DNA of 22,144 bases from JARKQH01 sp964631605 (GTDB lineage: Bacteria; Verrucomicrobiota; Verrucomicrobiia; Limisphaerales; UBA8199), in NCBI GenBank assembly GCA_964631605.1, contig CAZVYG010000080.1, forward strand, positions 1-22,144. Reading direction: 5' to 3'. The number at the start of each line of letters is the position of its first letter. Position 1 is the stretch's first letter. Below the pieces are notes generated by a model. The model had not been told where the DNA came from. It made no database searches and saw only the letters and a program-made list of their open reading frames with translations. Below, piece after piece: positions 7,800 to 15,220 of the stretch. A program made the position numbers and the translations under genes.

Positions 7800-8731
7800 C
7801 AGTGCATTTCGACCTCGCACGAGCCGAGGCCGTGGCGGTAATAGTTGAACTGGACGTTGGGGTGGTCGGCCAGGAGGGACATAGGGACGGCGGCATCGGC
7901 GATCTTTTTGGAGATCATGAGGCAGGTGAGGCGCTGGCCGAAGGGGTTGTCGTGGTTGCCGGCCTGCCAGATTGAAACCTTTTCGGCTTTCCAGGTCTCG
8001 ACCGGCCCGACGGAGATGGCCTGGGTGGGCACCAGCGAGATGTTCCCGCCGCCGGAAGTGCGCGCATTTTGGGCGATGGTGAGCGGGTGCAGGTCCACCA
8101 CCCGGGTTGCCAGTTTGCGATATTCTTCAGGAGACGGAGGCCGATCCTTGTATTTGCCCGCGCGGCGGGGCGGATCATTGAAGGCCCAGTGTTTCACGTC
8201 CCCCTGCCCTCCCTGCATCACGGCGCAGCGGATCGCCCCTGACCACGTTTTGCGGTAGGCGGCGGTGTCGGCCTTGGGAAAATGGAGGTTGGCGTCCGGC
8301 ATGCGCAATTCCCGCCGGATGCGGTTGAAGCACAGCTCGCGGTCGGCCTTTTCGAAGGAAAGCGGATGGGTGGGGGGAACTTCCCGGCCGTCGAGGAACC
8401 ACTCGTCCATGCCCCAGAAATGGGCCGATTTCACGTTGAGGTTGAGGTCGTTGACCAGCCGGGCAACCAGCGGGAGTTGCTCGGTCGGGCCGATCGGCCC
8501 GCAGATGCCCACCGGGTTGTCGGGAGTGGATTGACGCCAGGCCGTGATGTACTCGAGCGCTTCAGCCAGGTAAAACTCCTCGAGGGTGTCAAACATGACG
8601 ACCTTGAAACCCGGGCGCGAGAGCTGGAGCATGCGCTGGGGTGTCAAGGCCGCGGCGTCGCGGATGAGGTCGGAGTCGAGGGTGGTGTAGTCCCACCAAT
8701 CCGGTGCAATTGAACTGAGTTTTCGTGCCAT
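7799..8731 (-). CDS. NagB-like glucosamine-6-phosphate deaminase/isomerase family protein
   Basis: NagB enzymes convert glucosamine 6-phosphate to fructose 6-phosphate and ammonia. This 310-residue protein shows the fold landmarks GICGPIGPTEQLPLVARL (75-92), WGMDEW (106-111, D109 aligning with the NMDEY aspartate), GGQGDVKHWAFNDP (174-187) and VPTQAISVGPVETWKAEKV (234-252, cf. VPxxAxTVG). By my alignment the catalytic NDGHIAFNEP of classical NagB is DVKHWAFNDP here: H181 is kept, the aspartate position is shifted or replaced by Val, and Glu becomes Asp. It therefore belongs to a divergent branch, and its substrate and reaction are uncertain. ATG at 8731 lies 14 bp after the deacetylase stop, and its own stop overlaps the rnhB start. 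The protein is soluble and cytoplasmic. Confidence 0.8.
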   Translation of the reverse strand: MARKLSSIAPDWWDYTTLDSDLIRDAAALTPQRMLQLSRPGFKVVMFDTLEEFYLAEALEYITAWRQSTPDNPVGICGPIGPTEQLPLVARLVNDLNLNVKSAHFWGMDEWFLDGREVPPTHPLSFEKADRELCFNRIRRELRMPDANLHFPKADTAAYRKTWSGAIRCAVMQGGQGDVKHWAFNDPPRRAGKYKDRPPSPEEYRKLATRVVDLHPLTIAQNARTSGGGNISLVPTQAISVGPVETWKAEKVSIWQAGNHDNPFGQRLTCLMISKKIADAAVPMSLLADHPNVQFNYYRHGLGSCEVEMH

Positions 8732-8745
8732 AATTCTTGTTCCGG

Positions 8746-9558
8746 TCAAATACCAACTCCCCCCCGGGCGAGGGCGCGTTCGTAGGCCTGGTTGACGAGA
8801 TAATCCTTGCCGAGGGCGTCCCGGAGGGGGTCGGCCTCGGCGCTGCAAAAGCCCAGATGCAGATGCCGTCGCCAGCCTTCCGCACATTTGTACTTGCGCG
8901 ACATCCTGCCCAATTCGAGGGATGTGGTTTCCATGGCGAGCAGGAAGGAGTTGATCTTCTGGCTGCGATCCAGCCAGCGCTGCTGACTTTTGTGCGCCGC
9001 CAGCGCCTCCCGCTTGGTCTTCTGCACGGCGGTGGTGTTGACGAACGCGCCCGGGATGATGCGGCGGCGCAAGCCGTCGCAGAGTCCGTGAGGCATGGCG
9101 TGATAGACGGTGACTTCAAATTCAGCCGCGTCGCGCGCCGGCACCGTTTTGAAATTGGGCATGCCGCGGCAGAATGCGGCGGTGACGGCCAGCCGCGAGG
9201 TGTTCATGTGGTCTTCCATGTAATCCTGCGGGGAATGGGTGAGGACAATCTGCGGTTTGACTTCGCGGATGATCGCCGTGACCTGGCGCAACAATTCCAC
9301 CGTGTAAAGGATTTCCAGGTCGTCCACCAGGCTCGGGTGATACTGCGCCCCAAGAATCTGAGCTCCCTGGCGCGCCTCCGCCTGCCGCACGGACCGGGTG
9401 GTGGCGCTGTTGAATTCGACGGTGCCGCAGTTGCCGCTGGCGAGGCTGAGGTAGTGGGTCTGGTAGCCGGCACGTTTGAGCAGCAGCAGGGTTCCAGCCA
9501 TGTAAAACTCGATGTCGTCGGGATGGGCCCCGATGGCGATGGCAGCAGGCGCGGGCAT
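8746..9558 (-). CDS. PIG-L family (LmbE-like) zinc N-deacetylase
   Basis: PIG-L proteins remove acetyl groups from N-acetylated sugars or sugar conjugates (GlcNAc-PI, GlcNAc-inositol, chitobiose). The 270-residue product starts with AIAIGAHPDDIEF, giving the predicted zinc ligands H12 and D15, with general base D14. The third ligand is H117 in YMEDHMNTSR, and the LASGNCGT loop and HSPQDY strand fit the family. There is no signal peptide, so it acts in the cytoplasm. It starts 8 bp after the oxidoreductase stop and ends 14 bp before the NagB-like gene. Order and spacing suggest that a free amino sugar made here is passed to the NagB-like enzyme; this is inference. No Shine-Dalgarno sequence is visible. 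Confidence 0.9.
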   Translation of the reverse strand: MPAPAAIAIGAHPDDIEFYMAGTLLLLKRAGYQTHYLSLASGNCGTVEFNSATTRSVRQAEARQGAQILGAQYHPSLVDDLEILYTVELLRQVTAIIREVKPQIVLTHSPQDYMEDHMNTSRLAVTAAFCRGMPNFKTVPARDAAEFEVTVYHAMPHGLCDGLRRRIIPGAFVNTTAVQKTKREALAAHKSQQRWLDRSQKINSFLLAMETTSLELGRMSRKYKCAEGWRRHLHLGFCSAEADPLRDALGKDYLVNQAYERALARGGVGI

Positions 9559-9566
9559 AGGTCGGT

Positions 9567-10601
9567 TTATTTCAACTCGGACAATTTCACAGGCCGTCCC
9601 AATTTCGCCGACAGGTCCGCGGCAAAAACCGCCTCGTGCGTGGGAACGGCATCTTCCAGGCTGGTCAGAGGCATGTTGCGTCCCTTCGCCAGCGCCCGGA
9701 AAAAGGCATCAAACTGAGTTTGGTAAGGATGATCGGAAACGTCGCCCGAATCCAACATTTTCATGGCCAGGGAACTCCAGGCGTCTTTGCGGGTGGCCAG
9801 GGCGGTGGAATGGAAGCGGTTGTCCAGCAGGCTGCCTTGGCTGCCGACCAAGTGCGTATGAAAATAGTAAGGCTGGAGGCAATCCACCGATGAGGTGCAT
9901 TTGCCCACCGCGGAGGACCGAAACTTGACGAGGGTGCTGACCGTTCCCGGGAATTGATACTCGGCATAGCTGGGGCTGGAGGAGCGGCACGAGTAGCTCA
10001 TCACCTCGACCACCGGAGAATCCATCAAGAGCAGCAGCGCATCCATGGCGTGGCACCCGGCCGATAGGAGGGAACTGCCCGCCATATCCTTGCGCTTGCT
10101 CCAACGGTATTGGGCGTACCACGGGCCGATCCCGTGATAATAATCCACCTCCGCATAATGGAGGGTCCCGAGCAAACCGCGGTCCAGGAGCGCCTTGGTG
10201 GCGAGAAACTGGCTCGAGTAGCGGCACTCGAAACCCACGCAGGTCTTCACTCCCGCCCTTTTCACGGCTTGTTGGACGCGGCGCAAATCCTTGAGGTTGA
10301 GGGCAACCGGTTTTTCGATGATGAGATGTTTGCCGGCCGCAGCCGCTTCGATTGCCTGGCCGGGATGCAGCGGGGGAAAACTGCAAAGCGACACCACGTG
10401 AATCTCGGGATCCGCCAAGAGAGCTTTTAACTTGTTGTAAACGCGGATTTTCCCGCCGTGTTTGCGGCTGAGGGCGTCGGGGTCCAACGGTCGGGAGGAG
10501 CAGACGGCTGTGACCTGGGCGAGGTCGCACGCGTTGATAGCGGGGATGTGGGCTGAAGCCACCCAACCGTAGCCAACCACACCAACGTTAAATCGTTTCA
10601 T
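9567..10601 (-). CDS. Gfo/Idh/MocA family NAD(P)-dependent oxidoreductase
   Basis: The 344-residue protein has an N-terminal Rossmann fold with GVVGYGWVASAHIPAI (7-22), the EKP signature at 96-98 (IIEKPVAL) containing the likely catalytic lysine K97, and a C-terminal substrate domain with AGCHAMDALL, where H183 and D186 match the GxHxxD motif. These enzymes oxidise or reduce hydroxyl groups of sugars, inositols and sugar nucleotides; the exact substrate cannot be read from sequence. No Tat or Sec signal is present, unlike many exported planctomycete/verrucomicrobial homologues, so it is cytoplasmic. It leads an operon with the deacetylase, the NagB-like gene and rnhB. The start codon ATG lacks a Shine-Dalgarno sequence. 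Confidence 0.9.
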   Translation of the reverse strand: MKRFNVGVVGYGWVASAHIPAINACDLAQVTAVCSSRPLDPDALSRKHGGKIRVYNKLKALLADPEIHVVSLCSFPPLHPGQAIEAAAAGKHLIIEKPVALNLKDLRRVQQAVKRAGVKTCVGFECRYSSQFLATKALLDRGLLGTLHYAEVDYYHGIGPWYAQYRWSKRKDMAGSSLLSAGCHAMDALLLLMDSPVVEVMSYSCRSSSPSYAEYQFPGTVSTLVKFRSSAVGKCTSSVDCLQPYYFHTHLVGSQGSLLDNRFHSTALATRKDAWSSLAMKMLDSGDVSDHPYQTQFDAFFRALAKGRNMPLTSLEDAVPTHEAVFAADLSAKLGRPVKLSELK

Positions 10602-10706
10602 GCCAATGGAATCAACGGTTTTGGTACTATGCCATTATCCGACTGCGTGGAAGGCAAAATGTCAATGGAAACTTGCCGAACCGGGGGTTCGTGGTTAATT
10701 GGCTGC

Positions 10707-11237
10707 ATGAAACTCGAAGCGTTGCACATCGGAATGCGCGTTCGCCACCCCCAATACGGCCCGGGGACGGTCAAGGCGCTGAGCGAAACGACCGCCGACA
10801 TCCAGTTTGAAGATGGGCGCCGGGCGGTGGCGCCGGAGCCCAGCGGACTGGAGCCGGCGGAACCGCAGGCGTCGGTGACGGCACTGGAGATGCCGCTCAA
10901 GCAGGTGATTCAGCAAACGGTGGATGCCACGATCGAGAAGCTCGGGGTGGAAAAACCGGACCCGGCGCCCGTGGCGCTGGCTGCCAAGTGGCATCGCGGC
11001 AAACTGGTCCTGCACCCGGCCAACCCGGCCCTGCAAACCAAGGAGGTTCCCCTGGAAACGTTTTTTCACAAGATTGTGGGCATGCGCAACCAGTTGCGGG
11101 TTCTGGAACAGAAGATCAACGGCCATGAAAAGCTCAGCGACGCGGAAAAGCTCGAGCTGCAGCAGTATGTCACGCGGTGTTACGGCTCGATGACGACGTT
11201 CAACGTCCTGTTTCGCGAGACCGAGGACCAGTTTTGA
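10707..11237 (+). CDS. Unrecognised protein with small beta-barrel-like N-terminus and helical C-terminus
   Basis: I cannot name this 176-residue protein. Residues 1-42 (LHIGMRVRHPQYGPGTV, then ADIQFEDGRRAV) resemble the small beta-barrel found at the C-terminus of UvrD/PcrA helicases and in CarD-like proteins, where G..V.HP.YG.G.V is followed by a strand ending in a basic residue. A Pro/Glu/Ala linker (43-60) leads to a helical region. The 94-170 block (AKWHRGKLVLHP, VPLETFFHKIVGMRNQLRVL, ELQQYVTRCYGSMTTFNVLF) looks strongly constrained. ATG at 10707 was chosen because the barrel begins just after it; 26 upstream in-frame residues look non-coding. It precedes trpS by 76 bp on the same strand. 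A nucleic-acid or protein-binding role is plausible from the barrel only. Confidence 0.75.
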   Translation: MKLEALHIGMRVRHPQYGPGTVKALSETTADIQFEDGRRAVAPEPSGLEPAEPQASVTALEMPLKQVIQQTVDATIEKLGVEKPDPAPVALAAKWHRGKLVLHPANPALQTKEVPLETFFHKIVGMRNQLRVLEQKINGHEKLSDAEKLELQQYVTRCYGSMTTFNVLFRETEDQF

Positions 11238-11313
11238 GCCCGCCTGACGTTCGAGCCAACGCGCGGTTGCGGTTCAGGCTTTCAAAATGGCGGGGGTTTT
11301 GTAGGCTGAAGAG

Positions 11314-12279
11314 ATGCGAATTTTGTCAGGCATACAGCCCTCGGGGACCCTGCACCTGGGGAATTATTTTGGCATGATGAAGCCGGCCATCGAGTTGCAG
11401 GACAAAGGTCAGGCTTATTATTTTATCGCGGACTACCATTCGATGACCTCGCTGTTTGATCCGGCGCAGCGACGGCAGAACACGCTGGATGTGGCGCTGG
11501 ATTTTCTCGCGTGCGGTCTGGACCCGGCACGGACCGTGTTTTTCAGGCAGTCCGACGTGCCGGAGGTGCCGGAGCTGACGTGGATTCTGGGGACGGTCAC
11601 GCCCATGGGCCTGCTGGAGCGGTGCCATTCCTACAAGGACAAGCTGGCCAAGGGGATTTCATTCAATTTCGGGCTGTTTGCGTACCCGGTTTTGATGGCG
11701 GCGGACATCCTGATTTATGACTCGAACGTGGTGCCGGTCGGCCAGGACCAGAAGCAGCACGTGGAAGTCACACGGGACATTGCGATCAAATTCAACGAGC
11801 AGTACGGGCCAACTTTTGTGATTCCGGAGCCCCAAATTCGCGCCGAGGTGGCCAAGGTGCCGGGCGTGGACGGCGAAAAGATGAGCAAGAGTTACGGGAA
11901 CGCGATCGAGATTTTTGGCGACGAGAAGCTGCTGCGCAAAAAGATCATGAGCATCAAGATGGACAGCCGGACGCCGCAGGAGCCGAAGCCGGACGCGGAC
12001 CAGAACCTGGCGATCCAGTTGATGAAGCTGGTGGCGCCGCCGGCGGTGGCGCGGGATTACGAGGAACGGCTCCGGGCGGGCGGATTGGGCTACGGCGACC
12101 TGAAGAAGGCGCTGTTTGAGTGTTACTGGGAGCATTTTGCCGCCGCGCGGGCAAAACGGGCGGAGCTGGCGGCCAACCTGGATTACGTGAACCGGGTGCT
12201 GGCCGACGGAGCGGTCAAGGCCCGCGCCGTGGCCAGCCAGGTGTTGCAGCGGGCGAGAAAGGCGTGCGGCTTGAGTTAA
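11314..12279 (+). CDS. trpS: Tryptophanyl-tRNA synthetase
   Basis: TrpRS charges tRNA-Trp with tryptophan in the cytoplasm. The 321-residue class Ic enzyme has the typical length. It starts MRILSGIQPSGTLHLGNYFG, with LHLGN as the HIGH-type motif, contains YYFIADYHSMT, the VPVGQDQKQHVEVTRDIA block that helps bind Trp and ATP, and KMSKS at 189-193 (GEKMSKSYGNAI). ATG at 11314 gives the family N-terminus exactly; a GAAGAG sits immediately before it, too close to be a normal ribosome binding site. The stop codon TAA overlaps by four bases the stop of the convergent hydrolase gene. No T-box or tRNA-like leader is visible in the 76-bp upstream gap. Confidence 0.97.
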   Translation: MRILSGIQPSGTLHLGNYFGMMKPAIELQDKGQAYYFIADYHSMTSLFDPAQRRQNTLDVALDFLACGLDPARTVFFRQSDVPEVPELTWILGTVTPMGLLERCHSYKDKLAKGISFNFGLFAYPVLMAADILIYDSNVVPVGQDQKQHVEVTRDIAIKFNEQYGPTFVIPEPQIRAEVAKVPGVDGEKMSKSYGNAIEIFGDEKLLRKKIMSIKMDSRTPQEPKPDADQNLAIQLMKLVAPPAVARDYEERLRAGGLGYGDLKKALFECYWEHFAAARAKRAELAANLDYVNRVLADGAVKARAVASQVLQRARKACGLS

Positions 12280-13049
12280 TTTCCGCGCTGGTGTCGCAGC
12301 AGCCAGTCGTAGAGCTCGGGATTCTGGTAGGTCTGGGTCCAGGAGTCGTGGTTGGCCTCGGGATAGACCGTGAGTTTGACGTCGGTCACTCCGAAGCGTT
12401 TGAGGGCATCCACCATGCGCTGGGATTCCTCGAGCGGAACCACCGGGTCTTTGGCGCCGTGGAACGCCCAAACGCCGAGGGAGCGGAGGGCCTGGGCTTT
12501 TTCGCGGCTGGAGAGGAGGGCGTCAATCATTTGCCCGCCCCCGCAGATGGGGACGATGGCGGCGAATTTTTCCGGGTAGGCGCAGCCGAGACTCCAGGTG
12601 CCATAACCGCCCATGCTCAAGCCGGTGAGGTACACCCGGGCGGCATCCACCGGGAGCGTTCGCATCACCTCGTCGAGCAAACCCAGAACGATGTCGTTGG
12701 ACCAGCGCTGGCCTTCGGGACATTGGGGGGCCACAACGATAAAAGGAAAGTTTGAGCCGAGGCTGACCTGCTTGGGGGGGCCGTGAATCGCGACACGCCA
12801 GACGTTGGTGCCGCGCTCGCCGGCGCCGTGGAGGAAGAGCAGCAGCGGCCAGCGTTTGGAGCCGCCCACCTCGCACCCCTCGGGCAGGTAAAGCAGGTAC
12901 TGGACCTGCGCCGTCTGGGTTTTGGTGAACTGGAACTGTTTCGGGATCAGTTTCGAGTGGGATTCCGCAGCCATAACAGGTTGAAGGTTGAGACCAGCCA
13001 TCACCGCCAGACCAGCGGCGGCAGGGAGCAAACCAGCGAGTGTTTTCAT
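12276..13049 (-). CDS. Secreted alpha/beta hydrolase (esterase/phospholipase type)
   Basis: The 257-residue protein (from ATG at 13049) begins with a Sec signal peptide (MKTLAGLLPAAAGLAVMAG..., predicted cleavage after VMAA near residue 28). The mature part is a compact alpha/beta hydrolase: LLLFLHGAGERG with the oxyanion-hole strand, nucleophile S145 in GLSMGGYGTW, acid D201 in FHGAKDPVVP, and H234 in YPEANHDSW. This pattern is seen in dienelactone-hydrolase/prolyl-oligopeptidase-like carboxylesterases and poly-hydroxybutyrate or feruloyl esterase relatives; the substrate is unknown. A TTG two codons upstream is a less likely start. It lies 70 bp after kdsD on the same strand and may or may not share its transcript. 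Its stop overlaps that of trpS on the other strand. Confidence 0.9.
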   Translation of the reverse strand: MKTLAGLLPAAAGLAVMAGLNLQPVMAAESHSKLIPKQFQFTKTQTAQVQYLLYLPEGCEVGGSKRWPLLLFLHGAGERGTNVWRVAIHGPPKQVSLGSNFPFIVVAPQCPEGQRWSNDIVLGLLDEVMRTLPVDAARVYLTGLSMGGYGTWSLGCAYPEKFAAIVPICGGGQMIDALLSSREKAQALRSLGVWAFHGAKDPVVPLEESQRMVDALKRFGVTDVKLTVYPEANHDSWTQTYQNPELYDWLLRHQRGN

Positions 13050-13096
13050 TGTCAAGGATGTCGGCCCTGGGTTTGGATGTCGTGACGACGCGCAGA

Positions 13097-13118
13097 CTCC
13101 GCGGGCCGCGGGGCGGAG
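13097..13118. repeat. GC-rich hairpin between kdsD and the hydrolase gene
   Basis: CTCCGC (13097-13102) pairs with GCGGAG (13113-13118) around a 10-nt GC loop that itself contains CCGCGG. It lies directly after the kdsD stop but has no T tract on either side, so it is not a canonical terminator. It could be an RNA-stabilising or weak termination element. Confidence 0.4.
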
Positions 13119-13119
13119 C

Positions 13120-14091
13120 CTACATCAGTTTTAGTTTGGGCAAGTCCTGCGAATCCACCAGCCCGACCGGCTGGTGGCGGGCATTGACCACGATCAGGTC
13201 GTCAATGTTGCGCTGATCGAAAATTTTGAGGGCTTCCATGGCCAGCGCATCCTCGCGGATGCAGATGGGGTTGCGCGTCATGGCCTGGCGGAGCGGTTTG
13301 CCCAGGAGGTGTTCGTCGGCGGCCATGTGGCGGCGGAAATCGCCGTCGGTAAAGACCCCCACGAGCCTGCCCCGGCGGTCCACCACGCTGAGGCTGCCCG
13401 CCTTGGCCTGCGTCATCACCAGCAGCGCGTCCTTGATGCAGAGGTGCTCGGGGGCGACGGGGTTGCGGTTGCCGGCGCGCATGATGTCGCGCACGCGCAG
13501 GAGCATGGCCCGGCCGATGGCGCCGGAGGGGTGGAACCGGGCGTAGTCCTGCTTCCTGAAACCGCGCGCGCGCAGGATGGCCATGGCCAGCGCGTCGCCC
13601 AAGGCCAGCATGGCGGTGGTGCTGGCGGTGGGGGCGAGATTGAAGGGGCAGGCTTCCCTCGGCACACGGGCTTTGAGGACCACATCGCTGTGGCAGGCCA
13701 GGGAGGACTTGGGGCAACCGGTCAGGGCAATGATCTTGACCGGAAAACGTTTCAAGGCCGGGAGCAAGTTCAGCAACTCCTCGGATTCGCCGGAGTAGCT
13801 GAGCGCGAGGATCACATCGCCGTCGTTGACGATGCCGAGGTCGCCGTGCAGCGCGTCCACACTGTGCAGCACGACACTGGTCGAGCCGGTGCTGGTCAGG
13901 GTGGCGCAGATTTTCTGGCCGATGTGGCCGGACTTGCCGATGCCGACCACGATGATTTTGCCGCGGGCGCGAAGGGTCCGGACCATCAAATCCACCGCTT
14001 CGGCAAAGGCGGCATCCAGTTGGGCGCGAACCGCCTTGAGGGCGGCGATTTCGATGTCGAAAACCTTACGAGCCTGATCGAGATGACTCAC
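13120..14091 (-). CDS. kdsD: Arabinose-5-phosphate isomerase (KpsF/GutQ/KdsD family)
   Basis: The enzyme interconverts ribulose 5-phosphate and arabinose 5-phosphate, the first committed step to Kdo of LPS. The 323-residue protein has an N-terminal SIS domain (about 35-190) with GIGKSGHIGQK (K53), ALHGDLG (H82), SYSGESEE (99-105), REACPFNLAPTASTT (E146) and H187 in RFHPSGAIGR. Two CBS domains follow (about 203-262 and 270-323). The usual HPGG is HPSG here. The start is GTG at 14091, giving an N-terminus matching known KdsD proteins. It follows pheA by 50 bp. Together with lpxI it shows that the organism makes LPS. An alternative GutQ or capsule-specific KpsF role cannot be excluded from sequence. 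Confidence 0.92.
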   Translation of the reverse strand: MSHLDQARKVFDIEIAALKAVRAQLDAAFAEAVDLMVRTLRARGKIIVVGIGKSGHIGQKICATLTSTGSTSVVLHSVDALHGDLGIVNDGDVILALSYSGESEELLNLLPALKRFPVKIIALTGCPKSSLACHSDVVLKARVPREACPFNLAPTASTTAMLALGDALAMAILRARGFRKQDYARFHPSGAIGRAMLLRVRDIMRAGNRNPVAPEHLCIKDALLVMTQAKAGSLSVVDRRGRLVGVFTDGDFRRHMAADEHLLGKPLRQAMTRNPICIREDALAMEALKIFDQRNIDDLIVVNARHQPVGLVDSQDLPKLKLM

Positions 14092-14141
14092 GCGGGCAGG
14101 ATGCGCCGGACGGGGCGCGGGATCAATCCAAATGGCGGCGG

Positions 14142-15203
14142 CTACTCGGAGTTGGGATAGGAGCCGAGCACTTTGACGAAATTGCAGTGGTCGGAAAGGA
14201 GCTGGAGCGCCTTTTTGACCTTGCGATCCTCCTGGTGGCCTTCGATGTCAATGAAGAAGAAATACTCCCAGGCTTTGCGCTTGCTGGGACGCGACTCGAT
14301 TTTGGTCATGTTGATGCGGGAGCGGCGGAAGGCGGCGATGGCGTTGTGCAGGGCGCCGACTTTGTGAGTGACACTGATCATGAGGCTGGTGCGGTCCTGG
14401 CCGGTGGGGGGCGGACATTGACGCCCCAGCACCAGAAAGCGGGTGGCGTTGGCGACGTTATCCTGGATGTCATAATCCAGGATTTCGAGGTGATATTTTT
14501 CCGCGGCCAGAACGCCCGCGATGGCGGCGCTGTTCTTCTCGCGGGCGGCAAACTCGGCGGATCGGGCATTCGAGGAGGTTTCGATGATTTCGACGCGGGG
14601 AAGGTTGGTTTGCACCCAGTTGCGGCATTGGCCAAGGGACTGGGGATGGGCGTAGAGGCGGACGATGCTGGCGCGCGGCCAATTGCTCAGGAGACAATGC
14701 TGCACGGGGAGCACGATCTGCGCAACGATTTTGAGGTCGCTATCCACAAACATATCCAGAGTGTGGGTGACCACGCCCTCGGTCGAGTTTTCAACGGGCA
14801 CCACCCCGTAGTCCGCCCGATTTTTGCTGACCTCGGTAAAGACGTCGGAAATCGTCTTTTGGGAAACGTATTGGAGACTGGCGCCGAATTTGCGGATGGC
14901 GGCCTGGTGGGTGAAGGTGGCTTCGGGCCCGAGGTAGGCGATGGTGAGGGTTTTTTCGAGCGAGAGGGCGCTGGACATGATCTCGCGATAGATCGCGTGC
15001 AGACCTTCGTTGGTGATCGGTCCCTGGTTGAGGCGGGCGATTCGCCGCAGGACCGCCCGCTCGCGGTGCGGGGCATAAATCTCCTCGCCGGCGCGGCGTT
15101 TGATTTCTCCGATGGCCAGGACATGCCGGGTGCGCTCGTTGAGCAAGCGGATGATCTGGGCATCGAGCTTGTCAATGGCTTTGCGATGGTCAGGAATATG
15201 CAT
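14142..15203 (-). CDS. pheA: Bifunctional chorismate mutase/prephenate dehydratase
   Basis: This enzyme turns chorismate into prephenate and then phenylpyruvate for phenylalanine synthesis. The 353-residue protein has an AroQ-type mutase domain (1-85, with IDKLDAQIIRLLNERTRHVLAIGEIK read in two pieces), a prephenate dehydratase domain (about 87-262; YLGPEATFTHQAA, VVPVENSTEGVV, and the catalytic TRF at 254-256), and a C-terminal ACT domain (about 273-348) with GALH (283-286) and ESRPSK (303-308), the segments that bind Phe for feedback inhibition. Feedback control is therefore expected. It sits 17 bp after scpB and 50 bp before kdsD in a compact minus-strand run. There is no visible leader peptide or attenuator. 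Confidence 0.96.
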   Translation of the reverse strand: MHIPDHRKAIDKLDAQIIRLLNERTRHVLAIGEIKRRAGEEIYAPHRERAVLRRIARLNQGPITNEGLHAIYREIMSSALSLEKTLTIAYLGPEATFTHQAAIRKFGASLQYVSQKTISDVFTEVSKNRADYGVVPVENSTEGVVTHTLDMFVDSDLKIVAQIVLPVQHCLLSNWPRASIVRLYAHPQSLGQCRNWVQTNLPRVEIIETSSNARSAEFAAREKNSAAIAGVLAAEKYHLEILDYDIQDNVANATRFLVLGRQCPPPTGQDRTSLMISVTHKVGALHNAIAAFRRSRINMTKIESRPSKRKAWEYFFFIDIEGHQEDRKVKKALQLLSDHCNFVKVLGSYPNSE

Positions 15204-15220
15204 GGCAAAAAAGTGGCGGC

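Noticed and set aside
10634..10665. TTGACA (minus, 10665-10660) and GATAAT (10639-10634) upstream of the oxidoreductase gene as a promoter.
   Set aside because: Both boxes are good, but the spacer is 20 nt, outside the normal 16-18; a different box at 17 nt matches poorly. Left as unproven.
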